Positions 1-10,099 of a DNA stretch of 64,000 nucleotides are shown piece after piece. Under the pieces are notes generated by a model. It ran no database searches. It saw only the letters and a program-made list of their open reading frames with translations, and was not told the origin of the DNA. Position 1 is the stretch's first letter. Each line of letters opens with the position of its first letter. Both the position numbers and the translations under genes were made by a program. The DNA is taken from positions 806,001-870,000 of the forward strand of contig MU008174.1 in NCBI GenBank assembly GCA_010909165.1, in the 5' to 3' direction. Source of the DNA: Anthoceros angustus. Lineage: Eukaryota; Streptophyta; Anthocerotopsida; Anthocerotales; Anthocerotaceae.

Positions 1-153
1 TGTGATTCTCTTCCCGCATGACAATCCATGGAGACAAAAGAACGACAGAGCTTGTGATTCTTCGAGCCTGGCAGCAGTGATATGCAGAAGAGCTTCTCGG
101 AGTTCCACTTGCTGACAGTAGCAGAGAAGACTGAAGGCATGTTGCCGGATACA

Positions 154-236
154 AGCCAGCCAGTTCAGCTCCTTTAGCCCTGGCAGTGTTTCCGCTCCTC
201 AACCCTGTGCCATCTCATAGATACACCTACTGCAAA
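154..236 (-). pseudogene. Decayed duplicate of the SDH7 terminal exon
   Basis: About 170 bp downstream of the real last exon, the same strand carries a second copy of it with its splice-acceptor surroundings. Both contain CCTGA, GAAxATGG and GGTGTT before the acceptor, then a match of the form GAGAT, CAGGGTT, GGAGCGGAA, CAGGGCTAAA. The copy reads through residues similar in spacing to the real end (V, R-V, E-R-K) but stops early at 174-176, so the end of the protein would differ. It is most simply a relic of a short tandem duplication. Use as an alternative 3' exon is possible but not shown. Confidence 0.6.
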
Positions 237-321
237 CACCCAGACCACTGCCATGTTCATCAGGGTCGATGGCTCAATTTGACCTTTGTGGAAGTAACAT
301 GAAAGACAGCAGGCCGGCCCG

Positions 322-843
322 CTAATTGCTAGGCAGTTGATCAGCTTCTTTAGCCCTCGCAGCCTTCCGCCCCTGAACCCTGTAGAATATCTCACACACA
401 GCACCTACGAACACCGAAAAGCATCCCCATTTTCGTCAGGATCGGTATTATTTTCATTTCCTCTCCGCAGAGCAATGACCTAACACCACATGAATGATAA
501 GACAGATCCAGACTTTCTCCACTGACATCAGCGCGCAACCCTCACCTGCTGCCACGGATAGGACGAGCACGTCTCCGAATGTCTTCATGGCGCTGACAGT
601 CGTCTTCGTAGATTTGTAGGGATCCAGATAAGGATCGTTATCCAGAAGCTGCAAACATGGATCACAATGCGTGAGGATGCAAGGCGGGTAAACGTGATTA
701 GACCGTGAGGATAAAATCGAATCAGAGCTCGCAATTGGACGCACAATCCGCTCCCTCGCGCCTGCTTCCTCTGACAGTCTGCGGACATGAGCTGGTGGAG
801 CAATGGATGTCCTCCGAGCCACAAGCGCCCGTACACCCTGCAT
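322..843 (-). CDS. SDH7: Succinate dehydrogenase subunit 7 (mitochondrial complex II, plant-specific subunit)
   Basis: I assembled three exons: 843-745, 648-546 and 404-322. They join in phase (0, then 1) through GTGCGT/TTGCAG and GTGAGG/CGTAG splice sites and give 94 residues. Residues 1-30 are Arg/Ala-rich like a mitochondrial presequence. A block around DNDPYLDPYKS, then MKTFGDVL, then VAAG with CEIFYR, follows the pattern I remember for plant SDH7: EDPxLxxxKS, GDVL, VAGCxYEIY. SDH7 is a small accessory subunit of respiratory complex II, in the inner mitochondrial membrane; a hydrophobic stretch at about residues 56-74 fits one membrane segment. The length matches the family, about 90-100 residues from memory. 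An in-frame ATG also exists at 879; I prefer 843 because the presequence then starts cleanly. The family match is from memory, but the joined reading frame is strong support for a real gene. Confidence 0.78.
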
Positions 844-957
844 CCTGACAAGCGCCACTTTCTCCCACGAGGTTTGCAACGAGTGCGCGTGAAAATTTAA
901 AATACTACATTAGTTTTACACGTTAACAATATCTTTCCCTTACGTTATGAGCACAAA

Positions 958-1029
958 GTGGCTGTAGTTTAGTGGTAAGAATTCCACGTTGTGGCCGTGG
1001 AGACCTGGGCTCGAATCCCAGCAGCCACA
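958..1029 (+). tRNA. tRNA-His (anticodon GTG)
   Basis: A complete cloverleaf. The acceptor stem GTGGCTG (958-964) pairs with CAGCCAC (1022-1028), with discriminator A at 1029. The D-arm region carries the A-box form TAGTTTAGTGGTAAGA, the anticodon loop is TTGTGGC with anticodon GTG, and the T arm has GGGCTCGAATCCC. There is no intron. The extra 5' G of mature tRNA-His is not needed in the gene because eukaryotes add it after transcription. It is a nuclear-type single-copy tRNA gene, read from its internal A and B boxes. Confidence 0.93.
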
Positions 1030-1354
1030 GTTGGGATCAAGAGGTGACATTCTGTCAGGCGACGCGTTCCCTTTCAGTTTTTCGAAACGTGGGTTTTGGC
1101 AGGAATCCCAATGTCTTCAAATGGTGTGTGCGCGGTGCTAGGTCTTTCGAATTGGTTGGAGCTGGTAGGAATTGTGAGCGTGATCTTGAATCAGACGCAG
1201 TTGCCGCAGAGGGAGGCGTGATTGGTTGAGATGCTGCATTCAGGAGCCGAGACAGTTATGCCACATTTGAAGGCAGTTTGCTTTCTACGGTCTAGTGCTG
1301 ACAATGTTCAGCTTCTGAGGAATCCGCTGTTTGGAGAGTGTCACCTTTGTGAGT

Positions 1355-1522
1355 GTCGTGGATCGCCTGTGTTCATCTCTGTCTTCATGTTGCTGCATTG
1401 TTGTTTTTTTGTCGTGGATCGCCTGTGTTGATCTCTGTCTTCATGTTGCTGCATTGTTGTTTTTTTGTCGTGGATCGCCTGTGTTGATCTCTGTCTTCAT
1501 GTTGCTGCATTGTTGTTTTTCT
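1355..1522. repeat. 56-bp minisatellite, three copies
   Basis: Three head-to-tail copies start at GTCGTGGATCGCCTGTGTT (1355, 1411 and 1467), period 56 bp, each ending in TTGCTGCATTGTTGTTTTT. The copies differ by only a few substitutions, which points to recent amplification. Apparent overlapping frames on both strands here come from the repeat. Confidence 0.9.
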
Positions 1523-1869
1523 GTTCTCATGACGAATGTTTGCTGATTGTCCATCCAGATCATTTAAATCCGACTCTCCGAACTGTCTGCAGACACTAAC
1601 GTATGAAACTGAGAGTGGCTTGGACTTCAGACTACCTGATATTCGTCCTGTGTTTTTGATCAATTTGATCATGGATAGACGGGACGATCCAGTGACACCT
1701 ATTCTGAACCAGTGAATTTATCAGGTTCTGATAGGCATTCAAGACAAAAGAGTGGACTTGAAGGTTTCTGCTGATCACAGCTATGCCCTAAGATCACTAG
1801 GCATCTAATTCTGGTCTGTGTGAATAATCCTTTTCTCTCCACTAACAGGCTGATCTTTGTTTTCAGGAA

Positions 1870-2063
1870 GTCGTTTCATCATGGGAGGAAGATTCCTTTC
1901 TCAAGTCAAATACGTACGAGAACTTCGGTGATCTTGTAGCCATAAAGAAGACGGTTGATAAATTTCAGTACACCTCTAAAAGCAACCAGAAGGTGCAGTC
2001 ACTGGGTACACTTCCTATTGCCATGATTTTGAAGCTTCATTCTAGGTTCAGTGGGTCTCCGTG
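1870..2063 (+). other. Exon-like open stretch of unknown identity
   Basis: A good acceptor (TTTGTTTTCAG) is followed by an open frame that starts near EVVSSWEED, passes through NTYENFGDLVAIKKTVDKF and runs to a stop at about 2061-2063. Its composition looks like real protein, unlike the surrounding frames. A plausible donor lies after SKSNQK (AAG/GTGCAG, about 1992). I do not recognise the family, and no partner exon was found, so it may be a fragment of a gene or transposon. Confidence 0.25.
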
Positions 2064-3594
2064 ACGCATGTGTTCTGATGGATGCTGGATGCAGATGACA
2101 CGGTTGGCATTGTGGAAAACTATTCCGCGTATCGAAAAATGCAGGGCGACGTATCCAAACACGTGAGACTATGATCGAATTGTGGGTCATAGGCAACCGG
2201 CGTCTATTTCACTAACACTGGAAGAACTTGCGCGCAATCCTGACTGAAATGCAAGTCTGAAAGGTAGCCGTGAGGAGGCATCTCGGATGGACCACAAAAG
2301 CTACCGTTGTTTGTGATGAGGCTGGATGAAGTCTGGACTGCGATTGGTGGAATTGATGTTCCCCGGCGCGCAGTTCCGAGTCGGCCCATTGGGCGTGCCT
2401 GTGTGTCCCACCACCCACCCACCTTTACGACCAGACCAGGACGCTGCAACTGGACAAGCCAATCCCCTTGTCCGATAGCGGCCTCTCCTAATTGGTGATG
2501 TGTTTTGGCCTGATACTTCCATCCCCGCAGCTCGTGAAACACCCGTTGGTAAAACAGCGCTGATGTTCCCCCCTTTCTGTGGGTGCACTCTCTTCTGGTC
2601 ATGCCTATCCACCGACATCGGAGTCTGCATTATTGTACTTTGGGAAACTTCTGCTCTCTTCTCTCCAGGTCCCAGGTCTGCAAAGTGCAGATACACTTTT
2701 ACATTACATGTGATTACTGAACGCGATAATCCGCCTTTTCTTGTGTTCTTAGTTTCTCACTCATTTGGCTGTACTTTCATCGCTGTGCAGTAAGTTGGCG
2801 AGGCCTCCATTCACAAACTAACTGATGTGAACAAAGCTGGTGTATTTGGCTCCATCGTTTTCCCACAAGATTGTGGATATTTTGGTCTGCGTTGGTATGA
2901 AGTTTTGCTCGTAGAAATTGCAGTATACAGTCATACATTTGAGGATGCTCCACCTAGCACACAAAGTGAGATATTGTGAATGCTCCACCTAACCCACTTG
3001 AGATTTCCTCATTGAATGACCACAAAAGAACAAAGTACTTAGTAAATGGGCTCAAATTTATGCTTCATCACAAGCAAGGATGGATATGAATAGAAATTTG
3101 ATATTATTATTAATAACCAAATAATAATTCGAGTTATAAATAAAATATTAAAAACGAAAAGCTACTATAAATGGCGGCCGACATGTGAGGTAGTGGGTCA
3201 TGTTGACATATGCCGGATGGATACTTCACCTGAGCGTGGCCACCGGATTAACTTGTGTACGAGGTTGTACAAAACGGTTGGTGAAATGAAGTGGATGATA
3301 GAAGTATGGACAAGAGGAAACGAGGCTGACCCAGGTCCAGATAGCCGTTTCTTTCTTCGGTCCCCGTGTCCAAGTGGCAGGAAATTCAGAGGTTTATCTG
3401 GCCATGAAACACATGAATGTGTGCGAAAGCTATGGAAGGCTAGAAATGGAGATGGAAGCAGATAGCTTTGAGGCTGCTTGTGAGCCTCAAGCTTTCTCGT
3501 ACTTCATCGCACTCTAAAGAGTTTAACATCCCGGCTAGGCACTTACCCCGCGGTGTGAGGGAGTAGGAAGGAGTGTGGGAGAGGGAGGCAAGAC

Positions 3595-5193
3595 ATGGCC
3601 GCAGCAGCCGGTAAGTAGCCTGCAGGCAGCTGTGGTGGAAGCAGTGGTGGGCGCAATGTTTCTGATCCCGCATTGTGGGTGCAGGGCTTGCGCTTCCTTG
3701 CAGGTCCGCCCTGGAATATGGCGGGTCGGGGTCGGGGTCGGCGTCGGGCGCCAGGCAGGCCAAGGCGGGGTCCGTGGTCTTCCTCGGGGACGCGGAAGGC
3801 CTGTTGCGGGCCAAGGTCGCTGCCTGCATTCTGAGGAGCAAGAAGGTGGGCAGTAGAGTTCTTGTCTCCCGGGCGTTGCTGAATCCTGTGGAGGCAGACC
3901 AGCAGAAGGAGGATGCGAGGCTGTACAGGAGGACGGTCTACGACCACGAGCAGTGGCGTCGGCACCGCAGCAGCACGCGCCATGCCCGCCACATTTTCTC
4001 CATCGCTTCCTCCAGGGTGATACTCTCGCTGGGTCCCCCGGTGTACAGCATCACCGTCTTCGCTGCCGCCGTTGCGGCCTACAACGAGCTTATTTCGGAC
4101 AAGCTCCTCCCGCTGCCGGATTGGCTGCCCATTCTGCACATCTCGCCGCTGCCCATCCAGTTGTCGGCCCCGGCTCTGGCCCTGCTGCTGGTCTTCCGGA
4201 CCAACTCCTCTTACGGCAGGTTCGACGAGGCCCGGAAGATCTGGGGGTCTAATGTGAACAGGACGAGGGACATTGCGCGGCAGGCCTTGTCCTGGATCGA
4301 TGCTCCTGAAGACGCCGGCAAGCTGAAGGAGTTTCTGCGCTATTTGGTGAGTAGGGATGGAATGGCTGTCAGTGTGGTGGCTTGGAAGTTAGTGGGTGAC
4401 TCTGATGCTGTGGGCGGGGTGCGTGTTGCAGATAGCGTACCCGTATTGCCTGAAGGATCACCTTGTCCAGGAGGATGATCTGCGGAAGGAGCTTGCTCCT
4501 GTTCTCCAGAAGAACGAGCTCGACAAGTTGCTGGCCTCCTCTCATCGACCTAACCATGCTGTGCAGATGATGTCGGACACTCTTGCCAAATGCCACTTGT
4601 CGGATATCAACAGGTCTTCCATGGTGAGTTCGGCTCCAAGAGAACTCTAGGTGTGGAAGGCATTCCGTTTGCTCACCTTCTCATTCCTTGCTGTGCATGA
4701 ACCTGCTGCAGGACCACAACTTGACCCAGTTCCACGACAACACGGGGGCGTGCGAACGTATCTTCAAGACCCCAATTCCTGTGTCCTACACACGGCTTAC
4801 ATCCCGTTTCCTGGTTCTCTGGCACATTGTTATGCCTTTCTGCCTCTGGGATTCTTGCCGGCTGCTGCTGATCCCCGCAACCTTCGCTAGCGCAGCGGCC
4901 TTGCTGTGCATTGACGAGGTGAGCATTCCCATCTTTCAGTGCTGCGGTGACCAATTTGAAATGCAATGGCGTTCCCAGTTGTTCATGCGTCCTATAACGC
5001 ATTCGCATCCAATGGTCTGCAGGTTGGTGTTCTGATCGAAGAGCCGTTCTCAATTCTCGCGCTGCCAGCACTGTGCCAGGGTATGCACAAGGGTATTGAG
5101 GGCCTTCTCATGTCGCATGCGGACTGGCCTTCCCTCAGATCCGCCGGTGAGAGAGTTCCAGTTGGAGTGCAGACTGTGAATGGCGTTAAGTAG
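3595..5193 (+). CDS. Bestrophin-like chloride channel, predicted chloroplast (VCCN1/UPF0187 family)
   Basis: Five exons join in phase: 3595-3610, 3685-4346, 4432-4623, 4712-4918 and 5023-5193, all GT-AG, giving 415 residues, close to Arabidopsis VCCN1 as I remember it. Family signatures in order: LLVFRTNSSYGRFDEARKIW (first bestrophin helices), IAYPY...LKDHL, IPVSYTRLTSRFLVLWH, PATFASAAALLCIDE and VGVLIEEPF. The Ala/Arg/Ser-rich first 100 residues suit a chloroplast transit peptide. Plant members are voltage-dependent anion channels of the thylakoid that tune the proton motive force as light changes. The 16-nt first exon is the least certain part; it is supported by ATG, a GTAAGT donor and the phase match, and without it the frame lacks an ATG. 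Confidence 0.88.
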
Positions 5194-5916
5194 ATCACTT
5201 TAGTGTGCAAATTAGGTGAAGCAACAGTGCATCCCACCGAACCGGGCTGGGAACTTGAAGGATTGCCCAGGAGGATGAAATAGAGCGAGAGCCATATATC
5301 CATGAGTGTGGTGAAACATGTATTGTCGTGAGCCAACACACATGAAAGTACAGGTGAGACATGTTATGGCTTCTCCAGAAAGTTCCACTTGAGTCCTTCA
5401 TATTCGATAGCGCTGCGAGCAAATTGATTGCTGTTTTCGCGGCTACAGCAAGCCCTGCAAAGAAATCCTTGTTCTCAGTACAACAATTTGTTCTAATTTT
5501 TGTACATCTGCCTGCCGGGTGCAGGAAAGAATTTCCGTCCACCCAGTTTTTGTGGATACAATAAAAGCTCACACACCCCTGCTCGCTAAGATAACAAGAA
5601 TCACCAGACGACAGAATATGCGGAAGATAAGATGCTCCTAGATGTCACCACAGCCCTTCGTTCACTGCCGTAGGATGCCAATGAATGGCCAGCTGCCTGG
5701 TCCCCATTGCTCAGGAAAGGCTGCAGTGAGACTCTGCAAGCTGTTTATCCATCTATCTATCCATGTATCTTTTCCATATATCCATGTACTCCACAGAGAT
5801 ACTAAAGCTTATTCCTGCAAGATTCCACTACAGTCCGTCAGATGAAGTTGCTCAAAACCAAGTCCCCACACTGGAAATGAAGATACCATGTACTATCTCA
5901 ACTGGGGCAACAGAGA
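5194..5916. other. Convergent 3' region between the bestrophin-like and PLAC8 genes
   Basis: This should hold the 3' untranslated ends of the two converging genes. A short ATCT/ATCC microsatellite lies at about 5746-5785 (variants of TATCCATCTATC). No protein-like reading frame was found on either strand. Confidence 0.5.
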
Positions 5917-6603
5917 TCACAATAATCTACACAACAGACAAACAGAAGCTCCCAACAAACGATGCAAATTGCAGCATCGGCAACAGCCATCAGGATCCGC
6001 AAAGAAGGGTTTGCACTCAACCACGAAAGACTGATGAGGAGGAGGAATCAAGCGTCCTCCAGCATAGCTGTTGTATCCAGCAGCCTCCCTATACTTGAGC
6101 TCCCTGTGCTCCTGGCAAATGGCGCAGTACCAGCAGAAGTAGTGCACCAGACAGTCAGGCAAGGGCCGGCTGGGAAGGTTGTACTTCCTCCTCAGCTTCT
6201 GCCGGTATGCGGTCGAATAGAGGCAGCCGCAGGTGGTGAACTGCTGCAGCACGTACCACACCAGAGCTGCCGTAGTGCAGGACGTCTCGCCATCATCCAG
6301 CCGCTCTGCCACTCTCCCAAAGGCAATACAAGGGCAGATGAGCGTGAACAAGCAATTGCAAGGATCCATCATGCAGCCGCACAGGTCTGTGATCCATTCC
6401 CTGCTCTGGAGGTACTCCGGAGGCCGCGTGTAAGTCACAGGATGGCCAGAGGCCGGGGTTCCATATGCCTGGTAAGACGGACGAGACCCGGGCGCGTGCT
6501 GCCCTTGCTGCTGCGCCAGCCATGGTGAACGGTGCTGTGCCACAGGCGTCCCATATGCTGGAGCCTGGTAGTGAGGATATCCTGGAGCAGGCTCTTCCGC
6601 CAT
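5917..6603 (-). CDS. PLAC8 domain cysteine-rich protein (PCR/FWL-like)
   Basis: A single exon of 228 residues starting at ATG 6603. The first 60 residues are a Pro/Tyr/Gln/Gly-rich tail. The PLAC8 core follows: W-x-T/D-L-CGC at about 70, DPCNCLFTLICPCIAFGRVAE with the family CxxxCPC motif, a hydrophobic segment with many Cys (about 110-130), then HYFCWYCAICQEHREL near the end. Plant relatives (PCR, cadmium resistance; FWL/CNR, organ size) sit in the plasma membrane and affect divalent metal transport or cell number. The C-terminal 45 residues after YNSYAGG, rich in Cys and Leu, go beyond the usual family end. They may be extra coding sequence, or the true end may come by splicing I cannot see. 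Confidence 0.85.
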   Translation of the reverse strand: MAEEPAPGYPHYQAPAYGTPVAQHRSPWLAQQQGQHAPGSRPSYQAYGTPASGHPVTYTRPPEYLQSREWITDLCGCMMDPCNCLFTLICPCIAFGRVAERLDDGETSCTTAALVWYVLQQFTTCGCLYSTAYRQKLRRKYNLPSRPLPDCLVHYFCWYCAICQEHRELKYREAAGYNSYAGGRLIPPPHQSFVVECKPFFADPDGCCRCCNLHRLLGASVCLLCRLL

Positions 6604-6951
6604 AGCTTCACCAATCCGACGCCGTCCCTGCCTAGCAACGTAACGGCACGAACCACAGCCAAAACCTTCTCCGATCCACCACTTTCAGCTCACCTGCAGA
6701 TGCAAAGATAGCGCAGCGAGCAAGTCCGCTTCTTTACCGTGGAAAGTGATCCGAACTGGTAAAGCGAGGGTAACCTGGTAACAGTAGGGCTGGCTGGACA
6801 GCGCTGACATGTGCCACTCCGATGTCCAGTTGAAGGGATGCTGTAGCAGTCTGGCCAATGGACCTCACTTCCCCAGGATGCAATTCATGGAGCGCTGCAA
6901 GGGATCCTGATGTCCAGCACATGGTTGCATTAGGCTTAATCGATTGGAGCC
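6604..6951. other. Intergenic, probable promoter of the PLAC8 gene
   Basis: The stretch lies between the PLAC8 start (minus) and the zinc-ribbon pseudogene start (plus). No protein-like frame or RNA gene was seen. The divergent layout suggests it once served both genes. Confidence 0.35.
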
Positions 6952-7317
6952 ATGTTTTCCATGTTTGCAGGAGCCGCACAGGATGTGCGCAAGGTGCTGA
7001 AGAAGTCGGTGCTGCCTTGCCCCTGATGCGGGGCACGGGCCAATATGGTGGAGTATGAGACTGTGTTTCGGTTGTTCTTTGCTGCCGGTGCTCCGGGTAG
7101 AGGGCAAGAATCCTGCCATATACTGCCCTAATTGCCATCTGCTGCTGCCATGGAACCAGTACAAGGTCATCAGACAGCAGAGTGCCAAGCGGTTGGGGCA
7201 AATCGGATTCCAAGGTGCGCACTTCCTCCAGGTCTGTTGAACAGACTGAGTGCTGGTCATGCTCGGCACCCACTCAGCGGATCACAAGTACTGTCCCAGA
7301 TGCGGAGTCGTGCAGTA
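6952..7317 (+). pseudogene. Broken zinc-ribbon protein gene (MFFFFxGG...zinc_ribbon_15 type)
   Basis: An ATG at 6952 opens MFSMFAGAAQDVRKVLKKS and then C-P-stop-C-G: a TGA lies between two zinc-binding Cys codons. The same frame continues as ARANMVEYETVFRLFF. The homologous reading moves to another frame for GKNPAIYCPNCHLLLPW, shifts again for ECWSCSAP, and once more for DHKYCPRCGVVQ with a TAG at 7315-7317. The order matches a small plant family I remember as MFFFFxGGVxxxVRxVL..CxxCGSxxxLVEYDxVLKLFFVPVW..GKDP..C..C and a C-terminal CxxC pair. One stop and at least two frameshifts argue for a pseudogene. Introns do not explain the changes, since residues continue across them. Confidence 0.7.
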
Positions 7318-7649
7318 GAAGTCTCTCCTCTGTCAGGTTGTTGTTCACTTGTTTTCCGATCCCAGGCAGAGTGATAAGGGTCCGGCCTTGCATTCCTGAC
7401 TTGTTATCATGTTGGATTTTCAGGCTTTCTAGGACCTCTGCTCTCCCTATTTCCTTATCTAAATTTACGTTTAACCACAGCACCTCGCCTTAGCAGTGCA
7501 GAAGGGGGCACCAAGATTTTCTTCAATTCTTGGACATATTATTTTTATCACTCCAGCATGATTTTTCTTGATCCTGCCATCCATAGCATGGATGTTCACA
7601 TTTCTTCGATGTCATTATTCTACTCTATGGACTCTCTCAAGTCGTAAAA

Positions 7650-8760
7650 AAATTTGTGGAGACGATGTCTCCAACTCCGGGAGGCTGTATAACCTTACAA
7701 ACTCAATATCCCCACTAAGCGGTGGGGCCCACCATCGGCAATTAGCCCAACCTAAGCGCCCTTCAGTTCCGCTGTCCATCTGCGCTCATCAACAAGCCCA
7801 TTCCATAGCATTTCTTTCCCATGCCATGTGGCCTACACCCTTATACCCTTAGTCACCATGAGGCCCTCATGGCTCCGGCCGCGGGGCTTTAAGAAGAAGA
7901 AGAAGAATTTTATTTAAGTCCACTAAGGACGGATTTCCGTCATGGGACTTGGTACTTAACAACTTGTACCATGGTGTGCCTAAGCTACTTGCACCAAGGG
8001 CATCCACTCCCTTTAGGCACCCCATCTAAGTACCCTTTAAGCACCCCATCTAAGTACCGATCCAAGCTCAGGATGCTTAATCACGGCGTACTTATAAATG
8101 TGTGTCCATTTGGCCTAAGCCATTTGGACAACACGATTAAAACCTTATATATTCATAAGTTTAGAGTTTACTTTCAACCTAAACTCATTGCTTTGAAATG
8201 GACGCCTTCATGTAACATAGTGGTGGGTGATCTTCGTTGGTTTCCCTGCCCTGCTACCTTAGTTCTCCTCTCTCCTTCAAACTCAGTGCACTCATTGGAC
8301 AATTTCATATTAGCTTTCATCACCTTTGGATGGGAACCGAGCGCTGGCTCAAGCCCGTGCCTCCTCCAGAAGAATGGATTTGCAAGCTTGGACCCTGACC
8401 CTGAATCTGAATTGCATTTTCTCTTCTATTGTCTCGCCTATGCTAATATTGGGGCTCATTACACTCTTCTTTTTTAGTCTGCTAGTTTTTCCTTACACAG
8501 ATTCTTCTCTTCTCACATTCTTAAGCTCTCTGAACTCTGTCTCTGTGAGCTTCTTGACCATCGGCAGGCTTTATTGGACTCCTTATAGGTTTCGCCTCCT
8601 TTTTTCCTCTTTTTCCTTTTTTTTCTCATCTCAAACAATTACTGTCTTTCTAGTTCAGACGTAAGTATGTGTACTCGGTTTTTCCTCTCTTATACGTCGT
8701 ACTATCTCTGTCCCATGATGGTCCTTCCATCCCTAGCGAACATAAATAAAGTTGTTGTTG
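7650..8760. repeat. Partial copy of the foldback-type repeat seen at 30.2-31.7 kb
   Basis: The module at about 7680-7870 (GAGGCTGTATAACCTTACAA, then GGTGGGGCCCACCATC) matches the reverse complement of 31.47-31.71 kb and the direct strand at 30.17-30.31 kb. It is followed by an end motif in minus orientation (AATTTTATTTAAGTCCACTAAGGACGG) and, at 8214-8760, by a plus-orientation arm matching 30.88-31.40 kb, from TTAGTTCTCCTCTCTCCTTC to CATAAATAAAG(TTG)n. The right outer module is missing. A short sub-repeat, CACCCCATCTAAGTACC, occurs twice around 8015-8060. Confidence 0.65.
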
Positions 8761-8769
8761 TTGTTGTTG

Positions 8770-9190
8770 TTCGCAGTTGCTTGGGAGACGCAAGTTCGAT
8801 CCTCGCCAGTGTCCTCTTGAAGATGAACCTTAGGTAGGATGATCTTTTTAGTTGCTTTGAAATCTATTTCAAAACGGGTGATCTCTTTAGTTACTTAGGA
8901 GACGTGAATTTGATCATAAACTCCGGGTTAGGTGATATTTTTAGTTGCTTTGAAATCAAGTTTGAAACGGGTGGTCTCTTTAGTTGCTTAGGAGACGCGA
9001 ATTCGATCACTTAGAAATCGAGTTCGAAATGGGTGATCTTCGCCTATATCATATTCTTGAAATCGAGTTCAAAACTTGATCCTTGCCAACATCATATTCT
9101 TGAAATCGAGTTCAAAACTCGATCCTTACTAACGTCACATTCTTGACCACTTTTTCAATCCTTGTCAACGTCATAACCCTTTTTCGATTC
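8770..9190. repeat. Degenerate tandem repeats with GTTCGATCC-like boxes
   Basis: Imperfect units built on TTTAGTTGCTTAGGAGACGCGAATTCGATC recur at about 8770, 8890 and 8980. They pass into two nearly identical 43-bp units, ATCATATTCTTGAAATCGAG plus flanks, at about 9045-9130. The AAGTTCGATCCTCG piece near 8790 resembles a tRNA B box, so a tRNA-derived SINE origin is possible, but no cloverleaf remains. Confidence 0.5.
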
Positions 9191-9644
9191 CCGACAACGT
9201 GATAATCCAAATAGGACCAAATTAACTTTTTCTTTCATACGAAATGGTGCCCACAATTCTACATACTTTCTAGCAAATTCTAAGACTTCATAGATATTTC
9301 AAGGTGTACATCAAAGTTCCACACACGAAGGAATTTGACAATTCTGCTGGGAGCAAGCCAGGCACAGGAATTAGGCGGTTGCTGGTTATGCAGGGGAAAA
9401 TTGATGGGAAGTTGGGTGAAGTCGGAAGTGCTGGGCTACCCTTGGATGCTCTACTAGCACTCTCATAGAATTCAGTAGGGATTAACATTGCTGGTCTGGA
9501 ATGGATCCTATATGCAAGGGGCTTGCAGAGTGGAGAGGTCTGGTGCTCATGTTGGTTCAGACAATGATGATGACAACGATATTGAGAGCAGCCGAGGGTC
9601 TGATGACGATGATGGTGAGCCGAGCCCATGATTGCAGGGTGAGC

Positions 9645-9770
9645 CGATCGCAGGATATACACAGCACGAACTTGGTGAGGAGGCCCTTGAACTGTGCGAG
9701 AGAATATGGGAGCAAGGTGGAATGGTTCCGGACTCTGTGACATCCGTGTCGGTTTTGAATGCGATCTCCG
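9645..9770 (+). pseudogene. PPR gene fragment
   Basis: The plus strand reads IAGYTQHELGEEALELCERI, then MVPDSVT and SVLNA. That is one P motif running into an L motif in the style of the PPR genes in the right half (IAGYSQQGMGQEAL, VAPDSVTFV). The frame ends shortly after, and no flanking PPR motifs were found. It is a scrap left by duplication or transposition, lying next to the transposon remnant. Confidence 0.6.
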
Positions 9771-10099
9771 GCTCTTTCTCCATCTCTGGCTCCAAGTGAT
9801 GGGCACCATGTCTCCTGTCATAAGGTGTAACAGCGAGAGCAGCTAATAACACAAACGAAGCCATTAATTGTAGATCCTTCAACGAGAGGTCCCTACTGTA
9901 CATCTTCTCTGTAGGGTGTACAACTTATACCACGCAAATGCATGATATAGACTATAATATTATCGGATACCTGGAAAATCTTTGTAAGGATTTCATGGCG
10001 AGTAGCCCCGTAAGACTAACGAGTTGCTCAAAGAACTAGTCCTATCCCAGCACCTGCCTCTTCTATTCGATGGGGCAACCAATTGGATTGTTAGCAAGG

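Larger units (their letters stand above)
1030..3594. other. Gene-poor stretch between tRNA-His and the bestrophin-like gene
   Basis: No gene is convincing here. It contains a 56-bp minisatellite (1355-1522), an exon-like open stretch (1870-2063), several short open frames without recognisable protein features around 2.2-2.7 kb, and an AT-rich tract at about 3060-3170. A short open frame at 3193-3465 lacks any family signature. The last few hundred bases are probably promoter and 5' leader of the bestrophin-like gene. Confidence 0.5.
7318..9644. other. Repeat-rich region without genes
   Basis: This stretch holds the half foldback element (7650-8760), a (GTT)n tract at its end, and degenerate tandem repeats (8770-9190). 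Open frames at 7568-7852, 7971-8477 and 8326-8664 lie inside repeat sequence that recurs around 30-31 kb and have no protein features. I see no gene here. Confidence 0.6.

Noticed and set aside
454-879. Single 141-codon frame as one unspliced gene
   Set aside because: Splicing at consensus sites removes the non-homologous middle and joins three pieces that match SDH7 to the end; the unspliced frame does not.
6952-7030. Selenoprotein with TGA as Sec in C-P-U-C-G
   Set aside because: Land plants lack the selenocysteine machinery, and the later frameshifts show that the whole gene is broken.
6734-7273. 179-codon minus-strand frame
   Set aside because: It lies opposite the zinc-ribbon pseudogene, whose plus-strand reading shows clear family motifs; the minus product shows none.
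8745-8772. Intact LINE or SINE at the AATAAAG(TTG)n tail
   Set aside because: The tail looks like a retroelement end, but no reverse transcriptase frame or pol III promoter was seen, and the same end is used in inverted orientation in the foldback element. Kept only as an alternative origin.
9288-9821. 177-codon minus-strand His/Ser/Pro-rich frame
   Set aside because: It is antisense to the acidic and PPR-like plus-strand pieces, and its His-rich stretch is the complement of GAT/GATG repeats.
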